The notes beneath the pieces are model-generated. The model was not told where the DNA came from. It searched no databases and worked only from the letters and a program-made list of their open reading frames with translations. A stretch of DNA of 64,000 nt from Anolis sagrei (taxonomy: Eukaryota > Chordata > Lepidosauria > Squamata > Anolidae), in assembly GCF_037176765.1 (NCBI RefSeq), contig NC_090024.1:196040278-196104277 (forward strand), read 5' to 3'. Positions 12,498 to 24,500 of this stretch are shown here, in pieces; the first letter of the stretch is position 1; every line of letters starts with the position of its first letter. The position numbers were made by a program, and so were the translations under genes.

Positions 12498-13908
12498 TAT
12501 TGTCGAAGCCTTTCATGGCCGGAATCACTCAGTTCTTGTGGGTTTTTTTCGGGCTTTATGGCCATGTTCTAGAGGCATTTCTCCTGACGTTTCGCCTGCA
12601 TCTATGGCAAGCATCCTCAGAGGTGAGGTCTGCTGGAGCTGGGAAAAAAGGGGTTTATATATCTGTGGAATGACCAGAGTGAGACAAAGGGCTTTTGTAA
12701 ATTGGGCTAGGTGTGAATCTTTCAACTGACCACCTTGATTAGCATACAATGGGCTGACTGTGCCTGGAGCAAACTCTTCTTGAAGGGTGATTAGATGTTC
12801 CTGCCTGTTTTTCTCTCTGCTGTTTTTGCTGTTGCAATTTTAGAATTTTTTAATACTGGTAGCCAGATTTTGTTCATTTTCATGGTTTCTTCCTTTCTGT
12901 TGAAATTGTCCATATGTTTGTGGATTTCAATGGCTTCTCTGTGTAGCCTGACATGGTGGTTGTGAGAGTGGTCCAGCATTTTTGTGTTCTCAAATAAAAT
13001 GCTGTGTCCAGGTTGGTTCATCAGGTGCTCTGCTATGGCTGATTTCTCTGGTTGGAGTAGTTTGCAGTGCCTTTCATGTTCCTGGATTCTTGTTTGGGCG
13101 CTGCGTTTGGTGGTCCCTATGTAGACTTTCCACAGCTGCATGGTATACGGTAGACTCCTGCAGAGGTGAGAGGATTCCTCTTGTCCTTTGCTGAACGTAG
13201 CATTTGTTGGATTTTCTTGGTGGGTTTGTAGATTGTTTGTATGTTGTGTTTCCTCATCAGCTTCCCTATGCGGTCGGTGGTTCCTTTGATGTATGGCAGG
13301 AACACTTTTCCTCTGGGTGGATCTTCATCTTTACTCTTGTGGCTTGTTCTTGGTCTTGCAGCTCTTCTGATGTCTGAGGTGGAGTATCCATTGGCCTGGA
13401 GAGCCCAGTTGAGGTGGTTCAGTTCATCTTGGAGGAGGTGGGGTTCACAGATTCTTTTTGCACGGTCTACCAAGGCTTTAATGGTGCTTCTTTTTTGACT
13501 TCCACAGTTGAAATCCACAAACATGTGGACAATTTCAACAGAAAGGAAGAAACCATGAAAATGAACAAAATCTGGCTACCAGTATTAAAAAATTCTAAAA
13601 TTGCAACAGCAAAAACAGCAGAGAGAAAAACAGGCAGGGACATCTAATCACCTTTCAAGAAGAGTTTGCTCCAGGCACAGTCAGCCCATTGTATGCTAAT
13701 CAAGGTGGTCAGTTGAAAGATTCACACCTAGCCCAACTTACAAAAGCCCTTTGTCTCACCCTGGTCATTCCACAGATATATAAACCCCTTTTTTCCCAGC
13801 TCCAGCAGACCTCACCTCTGAGGATGCTTGCCATAGATGCAGGCGAAATGTCAGGAGAAATGCCTCTAGAACATGGCCATATAGCCCGAAAAAACCCACA
13901 AGAACTGA
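12498..13908 (-). mobile_element. Penelope-like retroelement fragment with inverted ends
   Basis: The core (about 12932-13507, minus strand) encodes the C-terminal linker and GIY-YIG endonuclease region: VYRIPCSCGKS, then YIGTTKRSAQTRIQEHERHC and AEHLMNQPGH, the typical Penelope-like arrangement. It is flanked by about 400-bp inverted arms, 12531-12931 and 13508-13907, containing the element's 3' terminus (GATGCAGGCGAAA, ACATGGCCATATAGCCCG). The family is known for such rearranged terminal repeats. The reverse transcriptase part is missing, so it is a dead copy; the close match of the arms suggests moderate age. Confidence 0.85.
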
Positions 13909-13909
13909 T

Positions 13910-13944
<35 letters not shown>

Positions 13945-14110
13945 CGCTACTTCTATCCTGCCTTTCTCAAACCCGAAGGTGTTTGAGAAAGGCCAGATAG
14001 AAGTAGTGGCTTACAACCATCAGCCATTTGATGCCGGAACAATATACAAAGTATAATTTAAAACATTTAAAACAAATTTATAAAATCATACAATAAAACC
14101 ATTTAAAACA
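13909..14110 (-). mobile_element. L2-type 3' end with (ATTT)n tail
   Basis: (ATTT)n at 13911-13944 is followed by the L2-like end. The segment 13946-14006 folds back on itself (see findings). The rest is A-rich and resembles the L2 3' region. Confidence 0.6.
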
Positions 14111-14180
14111 TATAAACATTGAAATAGTCAATTACTTTCTTTACTTTGGGTTAATCATAAATCTCAGATAAACATAGAAT

Positions 14181-14204
14181 AATAATAATAATAATAATAA
14201 TAAT
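14181..14204. repeat. (AAT)n microsatellite
   Basis: About eight AAT units. Confidence 0.85.
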
Positions 14205-14214
14205 ATCATCATCA

Positions 14215-14745
14215 AAATGGAGATTGTGGTCCGGAAATCAGAGGAAGTCATGGAAGAACAGTTATGAAAGAATAGCAGGTGTGAACAGATATCATTGAAC
14301 ACCAAAGGTCAGGATTGTCCATTCCAGAAAATTTTCTATTTCTTTGTATGGTTCTGAAAACTCAACAGCAAAGAAAGCTGATTGGAAGAAACTCATATGA
14401 AATGTTGTGGTACAGTACAGTTAATGCAGAAACCATGGGCTAACAAAATGCCCCAAAATGGGTCCTAGAGCAAAGCAGGCTTGAACTGTTCATAGAAACC
14501 AAATTTATTAAAATTAGGCTATCATACATTGATCATATCCTAATCGGAGAGAAAAATCATCCTTGGTAAAGTGGGAGGCACTGGGAAAGGAGCAAAATGA
14601 TATTAGTGTGAATCAAGGGAGCTGCAGTGTTTAGTTTTCAGGATCTGAGTTGGGCTGTTGATTACAGAGTGGTCTTAGAAATCTCTCATTGATAGGGTTA
14701 CCATGAGCTGAAGTTGGCTTGGCAACAATTTACAACGCCAGTTAT
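14215..14745 (+). mobile_element. Degraded RTE-like LINE 3' end
   Basis: The sequence reads like a worn LINE C terminus: LEQSRLELF, IKIRLSYIDHI, GAAVFSFQDLSWAVD then an ending like HRVAMS. It finishes in GGTTACCATGAGCTGAAGTTGG, the usual '-gtcgccatgagtcggaag' end. Confidence 0.6.
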
Positions 14746-15371
14746 TTTATTCCTTTGCCAAAAAAGTAAAAGGTTTTAACCCCTATTTCTTCTCAGCCAC
14801 CTTTCTTAATCCATTGCTTCAATTAATATAAAATACTATAGGGTTTCATTTGATATTACGGGAAGTATAGAAAATGTTTAAAAGAAAGATTATATGATGA
14901 TCACTTATACTGTATTTCCTGTGGTTACATAATTTTACAGCTGTTTTTTAAAAATGAACTAGCAAAATGTTTATTCCCAAGAAACTTAGCCCACCTGCTT
15001 CACTGAAACTGTTTCATCACTATTTCCTAACTCCTAATCTGTCAGAGAAGCTCCTCCTACCTTTGAGTGAGATGTTGAGAAAGATAACGGTGCAAACAGG
15101 ACTATTTTTAACTTTAACGCTTCCAAGTAGTTAGTCACACATCCATCTAAAGGTTTCCTTATCTTTCAATTGTTATCATAATCTGCAGCATCTTCTCAAC
15201 CTAAAATAAACAACCAGCTCCCGTTTCAGAATATCACACAGGTCCCAAGATGAAAGCAACACGTTCTACTTTGAATGATTCAATTCAGCACCCTAATGCA
15301 ACAAAATCAAAATTGCTGAGTTGTCTTGTACAGTTTTCAAAATGAATGCATGGGGTTAACCAAAATTATGG
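14746..15371. other. No gene or repeat recognised
   Basis: AT-rich and non-coding. Confidence 0.4.
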
Positions 15372-15530
15372 AACTGGAAAGGGTCTGTGATCCATCAGCT
15401 CCAAACCCCTGCTCAAGTGTTTTGGATTTCAACTCCCAGAAATCCCAGTCAGCTTGCTGGCTGTTAGGAATTGTGGGAGATGAAGTCTAAAACACATGGA
15501 GGGCCAAAGTTTGCCCATGTCTGAGCTACA
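15372..15530. mobile_element. Palindromic hAT-like MITE
   Basis: TTTTGGATTTCAACTCCCAG and its mirror GATGAAGTCTAAAACACATG flank a short centre, with TTTGCCCATGTCTGA at the right end. Confidence 0.75.
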
Positions 15531-15589
15531 GCATTCCTAACATGGAGCTCCTCAGCCTTTTTTTAAAAAAAAGATGTCTAGAGAAGAGG

Positions 15590-16400
15590 ACCTCACCATC
15601 AGTTGTTCCCATTGCTTAAATGCAGCCAGGCTCCTTACTGGAGCAAACTATAGGGAGCATGCAACACCCCTTTTGAAACAGCTTCATTGGTTGCCAATAA
15701 GTTGCCGAGCCAAATTCAAGGTGCAGGTTATGACCTATAAAGCCCTAAGCGGTTCGGGCCCTGCCTATCTTCACAATCACATCTCCTTCTATGAATTGGC
15801 GTGAACTTTAAGATCTTCTAGGGAGGTCCTCCTTTCGCTCCCACCACTGTCACAAGCACAGTTGGTGGGGATGAGAGAGAGGGTCTTCTCGGTGGTGGCC
15901 CCTGCCTCTGGAACCCCCTTCCTAGAGAAATAAGACAGGCCCCATCCCTCCCCTCCTTTTGTAAGAGCTTTTGTAAGACCTGGTGGTTTCAACAAGCCTT
16001 TGAGAATGACTAGTTCTAGCTCAGTCTCAGACACTGCTGTATATGGCCTTATTTTTCCTACCAATTATCCAGGTCACTCCCTCTAATAGGCCCTGGAAAT
16101 GAACAGCCGTAGACCATACCTGTTATTGCTGTTGCTTGCTATAGCACTGCACCTAATTTCTCGGGCCCTCTAGAAATTTTGAGCTTGCATTAGTCTTGGC
16201 CTGGCCTTTTAAATTGCCTTGAACAGGCAGGATTACCTTTAATATATATGTACTATTGTGACAATTTTATGCTTATATTGTTTTGTTAATTTTATGTTTA
16301 TGTTGTTTACTCTGTATGTATTGATGATTTTACTTGGAAACCACTCTGAGTCCCCTCGGGGAGATAGAGCGGTATATAAATGAAGTTTTGTTGTTTTGTT
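15590..16400 (+). mobile_element. L2-type LINE, 3' half
   Basis: NAARLLTGANYREHATPLLK, QLHWLPISCRAKFKVQVMTY and KALSGSGPAYLHNH at 15610-15780 are L2 reverse transcriptase C-terminal similarity. The 3' end at 16340-16400 reads CACTCTGAGTCCCCTCGGGG then AGAGCGGTATATAAATGAAG. Confidence 0.85.
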
Positions 16401-16414
16401 GTTACTGTCAAGAT

Positions 16415-16800
16415 ATAGGTAAAGGTAAAGGTAAAGGTAAAGGTAAAGGTAAAGGTAAAGGTAAAGGTAAAGGTAGTCCCCTGACATTAAGTCCAGTCAT
16501 GTCTGACTCTGGGGTGTGGTGCTCATCTCCATTTCTAAGCCGAAGAGCCAGCGTTGTCCGTAGACACCTCCAAGGTCATGTTGCCGGCATGACTGCATGG
16601 AGTGCCGTTACCTTCCCGCCGGAGCGGTACCTATTGATCTACTCACATTTGCATGTTTTCAAACTGCTAGGTTGGCAGAAGCTAGGGCTGACAGCGGAAG
16701 CTCACGCCACTCCCCGAAATCGAACCTGAGACCTTTCGATCAACAATCTCAGCAGCTCAGCAGCTCAGTGCTTTAACCCACTGCGCCACCGGAGGCTACC
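16415..16800 (-). mobile_element. Sauria-type SINE with (ACCTTT)n 3' end
   Basis: The tRNA-like head is at the right on minus (CACCGGAGGCT at the end, B-box-like sequence near 16720). The body includes GGTAACGGCACTCCATGCAG (minus) and the 3' tail is (ACCTTT)n on minus, 16415-16476. Sauria SINEs are restricted to squamates and share their 3' end with BovB LINEs, so this is a strong clue to the host. Confidence 0.88.
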
Positions 16801-16849
16801 TGTCAAAATATATATTTCTAATATTAAATTAAAATCTACTTTCCTGTAA

Positions 16850-17350
16850 CTTAAAAACTATTGGACCTACTTCTGCCCTCTGAGGCAACAAAGAACAAGC
16901 TTGTCTTCTCTTTGAAGCATCCCTTGAGGGATTAAAAGGGTGTTATATCACTCCATAGTCTTCTATTCACCAAGCTGAACATGTCAAATCCTTCAACCCC
17001 TCCTTGTATTTTTGTTCTCCATACCATTTACCATCCTTGTTGCTCTTTTCTAAAGCCGTTTCAGCTTGTTATGTCCTTCATATAACGAGACATTCAGAAC
17101 TAGTAGTAATCCAGTACCCTGACCAGCACAGAATATCATGGATTTATTACTGCCCTGTACTTGGAAACTATGTTTCTATTAAAACAGCCTAAGATAACAT
17201 CCCTCTTCTTCGCTGCACCATTAAGCTGTTCATGTTCAACCTATGATTAACAATAATCTCAAGGTCACACATAATCTCACATTCTGTACCTGTGAGTTTG
17301 GCTTTTGTCATCTAAGTGTCGAACTTTGCATTTCTTTCTGCTGATTTTTA
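16850..17350 (+). mobile_element. CR1 LINE 3' untranslated region
   Basis: Matches the common reptile CR1 3' segment: CACCAAGCTGAACATGTCAA, TGTTGCTCTTTTCTAAAGCC, AGTACCCTGACCAGCACAGA and CTTCTTCGCTGCACCA. Diverged and old. Confidence 0.75.
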
Positions 17351-17884
17351 TTTTATTAACAAAGACAAATGCTAAAACAACTAAACATTTCCTTCTAATT
17401 ATTTGTTAAGATACTGTTTACCAGGGGAGCACTCAACTGTGTTTTACTTAAATTGTTTGGAGGAATTCTTTAAATCAAATTGCAAAATTATAAGGCAAAC
17501 ATTAATGAGGACATTTTCTCCCATGTGAAATAGAAGAGTGGAAATTGTTGGGTTAGACTGAGGACAAGAGGGTTAGACAACCAGAGGATTCCTTGTTAGT
17601 AGAGGTGAATCTAATCCAGGTTTTACTGTGAATTTTTAATCTACGATCCAAGGTGTGGCATCATGGATAGCTCCTTACCATTTATGGATTTCTGTCATCA
17701 AACCATTTTTCTTATTTGTATTTATCCTCTACTTTGAAACAATATCATGGTATGGGTCAAAAATCTAACTATTTACAGTGCATCTTTAGTATTTGCTTGG
17801 ATTTGACTCTAGGACCTTCATGGTAATCAAAATGTGTAAGTGCTAAAGTCCCATTATATACAGTGACATAGCAAAATGGCAAAA
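17351..17884. other. No gene or repeat recognised
   Basis: AT-rich and non-coding up to the Helitron boundary. Confidence 0.45.
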
Positions 17885-19645
17885 TCTATCTATATACAAA
17901 GAGGAAAATGAGTGTATGTGGCAGGGGTGTCTGCTTACACAGATAGAGTCCCACCTCCACAAACAGGCTATAGGTCCCACTGAGCAGGAGACACCCATGG
18001 CCCTCCCAAAACTGACATTGCAGGTTACTATGAACACGTCCAAGAGCCCTGCCAATATGCTCCACAAATGCCATACTGCCCATACCCAAGTGAGGGTTTC
18101 CATACAGAGGCCATTTCAGCCTAGATTTTCTGTTTTTCCTCCACCAAAGACACCTCCCAGGATTCCTTTCTTTCTAAATTGCTGTGGAATTTGCATGACT
18201 CTACCCACTAGTTCTCCCTTAACCCTTTCCTATGGCACATAGCAAACAGAGGAACTGATCATTCTGTAGGGGGTTGGACTGACTCCACAGGAAGGAAGTT
18301 TCGTTCACCCAGCATCGAGATACAGCACTGTGACCCCACTGATAGGGACCTGAACCACTTTTGCACAGAGAAACCCCATGACCAATGGAACATACTGGAA
18401 GGATTTAAGGGGAATTCATCTAGATTTATAGCTGACATAGGTACTGGGATTTATAGTTCACCTGCAATCAAACAACACTTTGGACCCGACCAACAATGGA
18501 CCTGGAAACTAACTTGGCACTCAGAACCCCCATGACCAAGAAAAAACACAGGACGTCTTTGGAGGAGTTGTAGTTTACCTACATCTACAGTGCACTATGA
18601 CCCCAAACAACGATGGATCTGAATCAAACTTGGCATGCATCCCAGATATGCCCATATTTCAGTGCTGGTGGGTTTGGAGGGGAATTGGCCTGGACATTTT
18701 TGGAGTTGTAGATACAGGGATGTATAGTTCACCTGCAATAAATGAGCACTCTGGACCCCACCAACTATGACCCTGGACCTTACTTAGCACAAAGAACCCC
18801 CATGAGCAGTAAATAAAATGCAAGAGGACTTTGGGGAAAAGTCACCTTGATTTATAGGAATTATAGTTCACCTACACCCAGAGAGCACTGTAAACGGAAA
18901 CAATGGATCTGGGCCAAATTTGGAATATATACCCAATTTACCCACATTTTAATACTAGTGGATTTGGGGTGGAATAGGCCTTGACATTTGTTAGTTGTAG
19001 GTACTGGAATTTATAATTCATCTGCAATCAAAGATGACTCCGAATCCCGCCAATGATGGACTGGGGTCAAAATTGGCACAGAGAATCCCTGTGACCAACT
19101 GAACATACTGCAGGGGTTTGAGGGGCATTGGCCTTGATTGAGGAAGTTGTAGTTCACCTGCATCCAAAGAGACAGTGATGCCCACCGACAATAGACCTGG
19201 ACCAAACTTGATACAAAGAAGCTTCGTGACAACTGAACATACTGCAGGGCTTTCAGGGTGATTGTTCTGAGAATCCGGGAGTTTTAGTTCACCCTTATCC
19301 AGAGAGCACTGAACCCAGACGATGGATCTGGATCAAACTTGGCACACCGACTCAACACGGTCAACTGTGAATACTGGCAGGTGTTTCAGGAAGATTGCCT
19401 TGGGAATCTCGGAGCTGTAGTTCAGTCTTATCAAGAGAGAACTACAGCCAGACGATGATGTATCTGGACCAAACGTGGCGCACAAACCCAAAATGGCCAT
19501 TTTTGAATACTGGTAAGATTTGGGGAGGATGGACCCATGATTCTGGGAATTGTTGTTCACCCACACCAAACTGAGAATACCTAACACCCAAAAACAAACA
19601 ATGCCTTTTTCAAATAACCCCGGCATTACCAGGTCCCCAAGCTAG
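17885..19645 (+). mobile_element. Non-autonomous Helitron
   Basis: Starts 5'-TC (TCTATCTATATACAAAGAGG) after an A and ends CTAG (19642-19645) before a T, the usual A/T Helitron target. A short hairpin (AATGCC 19600-19605 / GGCATT 19622-19627) precedes the end by about 14 bp. No Rep-helicase frame exists, so it depended on a partner. The interior holds several degenerate units of the type TAGTTCACCTGCAATC, AACAATGGACCTGG, AACTTGGCAC and CCCATGACCAA. Confidence 0.82.
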
Positions 19646-19673
19646 TAAATATATACAGTCGAAAAATAAAATA

Positions 19674-19674
19674 A

Positions 19675-19705
<31 letters not shown>
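19674..19705. repeat. (GTT)n microsatellite
   Basis: About ten GTT units just outside the Helitron end. Confidence 0.9.
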
Positions 19706-20204
19706 ATTATTGTTGTTTCAGAGGGGGGTTGTTTTCATGCTATGGATGATTAACTCCATGGATGCAGCATCTGTAGATATGGAGGAGCATCTGTAATTTG
19801 GACCGTGATTTTAAAAACAATTTCTTACAAATGTGTATTACAAATCAGAAAGAAACATAATAAAATGATCCAGATCACCAAAACACCAGATGGTGTGAAT
19901 AACTGATTAAAAGAAGAGCCATATTTATTTTGGGAGGAAAAAACCCTCTTAATCTTAGGCAAGACGCCTTACTTAATGCATTCTCCAAACATTGAAGTTT
20001 AATAGTTATGGTCAGTTCCATTCAGAAGCTTTGTGAGAGAGCAACATTGAGAATTTATGTCAGATATACACTTTGGATCAGTTAGTTTACATTAGCTCCT
20101 ATTGATATCCATAGGACTAAAACTGAATAATCTGCCCCATTTTAATGGGGCCCAGATTCAAGTAACATAGTTGGGAACTCAACCCGTTCTCTCTTTTGTG
20201 AAGG
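19706..20204. other. No gene or repeat recognised
   Basis: Non-coding. Confidence 0.4.
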
Positions 20205-20510
20205 TATAGATTGGGCATCTCTAATCTAGAATTCCAAAATATGAATTTATCCAAAATTATCCACTTACGTAACTAAGATGTGCCTTTGCTTTATGATATA
20301 CACAGACTTTGTATAAATTTCCCTTTAGAATCTGTGTATAAGGTGAGCCTGAAATATCAATGAATTTCATGTTTAGACTTGGGCCCCATCTCCAGGATAT
20401 CCTATTATGTATGAATATGCAAATACAAGTATCCAAAATCCAAACAAATCTGAAACCCAAAACACTTCTTGTCCCAGGCATTTTGGACAAGGAATACTCA
20501 ACCTGTACTT
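20205..20510. mobile_element. TIR DNA transposon remnant ('attgggcatctctaat' family)
   Basis: The left end ATTGGGCATCTCTAATCTAG and the right end GGACAAGGAATACTCAACCT are inverted-repeat-like. Internal AATATGCAAATACAAGTATC and CTTGGGCCCCATCTCCAGGA are shared with copies at 32022-32310 and 39490-40790. Confidence 0.7.
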
Positions 20511-20809
20511 CCTATAGTGGGAAATTTGGAGGAAAGAGAATGGAAAAAGCAGAGCCCATTAGAGCATCCTTAGTTTCTGTTACTGAAGCTAAATAATGCC
20601 AGAATGTCACAATATACCTTTAGGGAGGGAAGCAGCATTCTAATTGTCTCTAATAGATGTAACATATTGGAAATTACCTTGCGTCTGAAACAGGAAATCT
20701 TGAAGGCTCAGGGGAAATTCCTGAAACCCATCTTGCTGGAAAATGGAGGGGAACAGAATTCCAACAGGCATAATCAAATTTATTGATCCCAGTTTTACAA
20801 ATCTTGAAA

Positions 20810-20985
20810 AAAGTTTTATAAAATGGGTGTTCTCCACAGGGTTGTCTTTGTGCTTTTTACTGTTATTCATACATTCAAATCTGCCAGGGGCACTTTGTGC
20901 TTTTCCTGCACGGCAGAGTTTTTTACTAAATGCTCCATGTGGTCTCTTCCAATGCTATTATTCTATGATTCTATAAAATGCCAAT
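20810..20985 (+). mobile_element. CR1 LINE 3' terminus
   Basis: TGTGGTCTCTTCCAATGCTA then TTATTCTATGATTCTATAAA is the CR1 3' end with its ATGATTCT-type short terminal repeat. Confidence 0.75.
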
Positions 20986-21267
20986 GATATCAATAATATA
21001 AGAGGTTCAAGGTTGTTCCTCTTTTGTCAATCAAAATTAATCTGCCTTCTCTTTTAAATGTAAGTCTGACTTGTTAAAATAGTTCCTTTGAGGGGAAAAA
21101 TCCCACTGTGCTTTGCACATTCTGTTAGTTTTAAATTATTTTAAAAGTTTTGTTTTTAAAACATAGTTTTACAAGATTAGCCATAAGTTACGTAGGTACT
21201 GTCCTGCTTCATATTAACTACTATTGTGATTTTTAAAAATATTGTGCCAAGATGTCCTATAATAACA

Positions 21268-22425
21268 TTTATTATAATAATAATACTTAATTTATAACCC
21301 ATCCTATCTCCCCAAGGGGACTCAAGGCCGCTTCCAATAAGCTACAAAAATGGCAAACATTCAATGCCGAAATCAAATGAATGGCAAATCAAGTCAAAAA
21401 CAATGAATAAAACAATCTCAATATGACTTATAAAACTATACAAAAATAGCCAAAAATTAAACTTAAATTAAACATAATATAACACACAAAGTCATACAAA
21501 TTAAACTAAATGTATTAAAAACATAAGATAGTTTACGACATCCAGTGGACTGAGGTAGGTGTCTGATATCTAGGCAAGGATATATATAAAGATGTGCTAG
21601 TCCTCCTCCTCTCCGCCACCTAGGGTGCATAAATAAGTTTTATTTATTTATTTACTTTATTTGTATACCGCTCTTCTCAGCCCTTAGATGACTCAGAGCG
21701 GTTAACAACAACAGTTTCAATATGCATAGTACAAAATCATTGGATATTTAAAGCAATAGTAAACAATTAAACATCAAACATCAAACATCAATATAACAAA
21801 TCCATCACGTCTCATCGATAGAATCAGAATCCAGTCTCATTATCCTTATTCCGTGTTCCAATAATCGATTACACTGCCTAGTCGAATGCCTGTTTGAAAA
21901 GCCAAGTCTTAACTTTCCTCCAGAATGCCAACAGGGAGGGGGCCAATCTGATTTCTGTAGGAAGGGCGTTCCACAACTGAGGGGCCACCACTGAGAAGAC
22001 CTGTCTCTCGTCCCCGCCAGGCGTGCTTGTGAAGCTAGCGGGATCGAGAGAAGGGCATCCCCAAATGATCTTAATGTCCTAACTGGTTCATAGGAGGAGA
22101 TGGTTTGGACAGGTAGGTCGGGCCAGAACCGTTTAGGGCTTTAAAGGCTAAAGCCAGCACTTTGAATTGTGCCCGGTAGCAAATTGGCAGTTTTAAGAAG
22201 CTTTTTAAAGGAGACGAGAGAGGGGGCCACTTTTAGCTCTTTAGGGAGTGAGTTCCAGAGGTGAGTTCCAGAGGCGACCACAGAGAAGGCCCCCTCTCTC
22301 ATTTCCACCAACCGTGCTTGTGACAGGGGTGGGACTATTAGCAGGGCCTCCTCCGCAGGCCGTAGTGCTCATGAAGGTTTCAATATGGAGATGCAGTTTT
22401 TCAAAGAGTTTGGGCCTGAACCTCT
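21268..22425 (-). mobile_element. Cluster of two or three L2-type LINE copies
   Basis: A first 3' end at 21275-21330 (ATAACCCATCCTATCTCCCC) and a second at 21640-21710 (TTATTTATTTACTTTATTTG then TATACCGCTCTTCTCAGCCC) show separate insertions in the same orientation. The second runs to about 22165 (GGTTTAGGGCT...AATTGTGCCCGG), and a third piece from 22180 repeats the CAGAGAAGGCCCCCTCTCTC block. Confidence 0.75.
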
Positions 22426-22914
22426 GATTTCATAACAACTTTGACCCAAAATTAAGTCTGAAACCTGAGCTACAGTTGGGTTCCACATTTCTGAAAAGTT
22501 ATATTGTGGTATTTTTCTCCATGCCAATTAAGGTATTATTGTCATTTTCTGTTACTGATATGTAAAAGATGATAGAATTTAGGCAGAACAAATGCGGAGA
22601 CACATCATTATTCTTAAGGTGTGTTTATATATCAGTTTTCTTTGAGGATCAGGAATAAATTGCCACAGCTAATATTCAGATACAATGATTTAATGCAAGG
22701 TTATCTTTACATGTTCACACCTTAATTTTTCACCAGGTCTTGCATAACGGACAATTCAGAGTAGGTGAAAGCGAACTAGATTATTTGGACTTCGGATAAT
22801 AATTTTGATGTACCAGTCTATTGAAAATGCAGCACTGTAACACTTAGTATGCAACAATTATCGGTTTAGCCAGTTCAGTGATTGGTGGTCAGGTTACTAA
22901 CTGGAGTGCAGTAC
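22426..22914. other. No gene or repeat recognised
   Basis: Non-coding. Confidence 0.4.
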
Positions 22915-23561
22915 CGTGAGAGGTTTACTCCCATGTTGCGGGAGCTCCACGGCTGCTGGTCTGCTTCTGGGCTAAATACAAAGTGCTGGTCATTACCTAA
23001 ATGGTTCGGGCCCAGGCTATTTCACATCCCGCATCCCTGCTTATAAACCTGTTTGGACTTTGCGATCATTGGAGGGGGCCCTCCTCTTGGTCCCACTCTT
23101 TTCTCAAGCATGGCTGGTGGGAACGAGGGGGGGGGTTCTTCGTGGTTGCCTCTTCCCTCTGGAACTCCCTCCCAAAAGTAATTAGAACAGCTCTCACTCT
23201 CCTCTCCTTTCAGAAAGAGCTAAAAACCCAACTTTGCTCACTTGCCTATGGAGGATGAGTAACACCATTGACTCTTTACAATTTTATTGTAATTTATTGA
23301 AGAGCTATATTTTTATATTTTTTTTATTTCATTCAACTTAATTACTCGACTGTATGTTCCACGATGTCTGACTGCCAGATTATCAGCCATTGTTTTTATT
23401 CTACTTTAACTTATTTGCATAAATGTATTATGTTGTTCTAATGACATTGAATGTTTGTCAGTTTTTATGTTTCATGCCTGGAAGCCACCCTGAGTCCCTC
23501 CAGGGAGATAGGGCAAGTTGGAAATAAACTTCTTCTTCTTCTTCTTCTTCCTCTTCCTCTT

Positions 23562-23592
<31 letters not shown>
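22915..23592 (+). mobile_element. L2-type LINE 3' half with (TTC)n tail
   Basis: Worn coding similarity (WFGPRLFHIPHP-like, then SLWNSLPKVIRTALTLLSFQ and KELKTQL) is followed by CACCCTGAGTCCCTCCAGGG, GGCAAGTTGGAAATAAAC and a (TTC)n tail at 23529-23592. The tail has moved away from the usual ATT repeat. Confidence 0.82.
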
Positions 23593-23826
23593 ATTTGCAC
23601 AGTATGTATCTGAGAAGGAGGGGGAGATATACTACTAAAGATTGTTAATTTGCACACCCATTCAATGGCTCCGGCGAATGTGCTGGTTCAGAGACCAGCA
23701 TACATTAGCAGCTCTGAAATCTGTCCATGGACAAAGATTCACATTCCAAGTTTTTTGAATGGGGCACCCATTCAAAGAACCTTCTTGTCAGAACTGGAGT
23801 TCCATAGAGTTTCAGATAGTCTAGTC

Positions 23827-24046
23827 TAAGGGTGCATCTACACTGTAGAATTCATGTCTTTTGACCCCACTCTAACTGACAGGGCTGAATGCTATGGGAT
23901 TGTGGGAATTGTAGTTTTACAAGGTCTTTAGCCTTCTCTATCAAAGAGCGCTGGCGCCTCACCAAACAACATACACCAACATTCTAGGCAGTGAGCTACG
24001 AAAGTTAAAGTGATATCAAACTGAATTCATTCTACAGTATAGATGC
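23827..24046. mobile_element. Palindromic hAT-like MITE ('gcatctacactgtagaatt')
   Basis: The left arm GGTGCATCTACACTGTAGAA TT is mirrored by AATTCATTCTACAGTATAGATG at the right. Internal GGGAATTGTAGTTTTACAAG then GTCTTTAGCCTTCTC is conserved in lizard copies. Confidence 0.8.
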
Positions 24047-24094
24047 CTATCCCCAAAAATCTGTAGATGGAGCATTAGAAGTACTTATGTTTTT

Positions 24095-24205
24095 AGCAGT
24101 TATTGTATGTTTTAAGGCACCATGGAGGTTCAATTGTAAGCCACCTTGAGTCCTCCTCGGAGTAGAGAAAGGCAGGATATAAATAAGGTAAATAAATAAA
24201 TAAAA
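24095..24205 (+). mobile_element. L2-type 3' tail
   Basis: GTAAGCCACCTTGAGTCCTC then GAAAGGCAGGATATAAATAA with a short AAAT tail. Confidence 0.75.
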
Positions 24206-24384
24206 TCCCCAAACCACTGTGTTGGTACAAGTCCATTTTAGTAAAAGAGCTTAATCAAATATTATGTTAATTAGGACCATCAAAAGTTGAATCCTGGGCA
24301 ACTTTGGCACAGAGACTTTTTGGCCCCAAGCTGAATACATTTCTAGATAGAGAGAATAATTCTCCTCTGACCCTTTAAATAGTT

Positions 24385-24500
24385 TAGAACAGGGATGGAA
24401 AGTCTGTGTGCCTCTAGATGTGGTTGAACTAAAACTCCCATTATCCCTCAATATGGATTGTGTCAGCTAGGTCTAATGGGAGTCCAGGATGTCAGTAACC
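24385..24500. mobile_element. Degraded hAT-like MITE
   Basis: GAACAGGGATGGAAAGTCTG with internal ACTAAAACTCCCATTATCCC and a right-hand mirror AATGGGAGTCCAGGATG. Weak but consistent with its family. Confidence 0.45.

Noticed and set aside
16239-16487. Frame with alternating Tyr-Leu repeats
   Set aside because: Translation of the (ACCTTT)n tail of the Sauria-type SINE.
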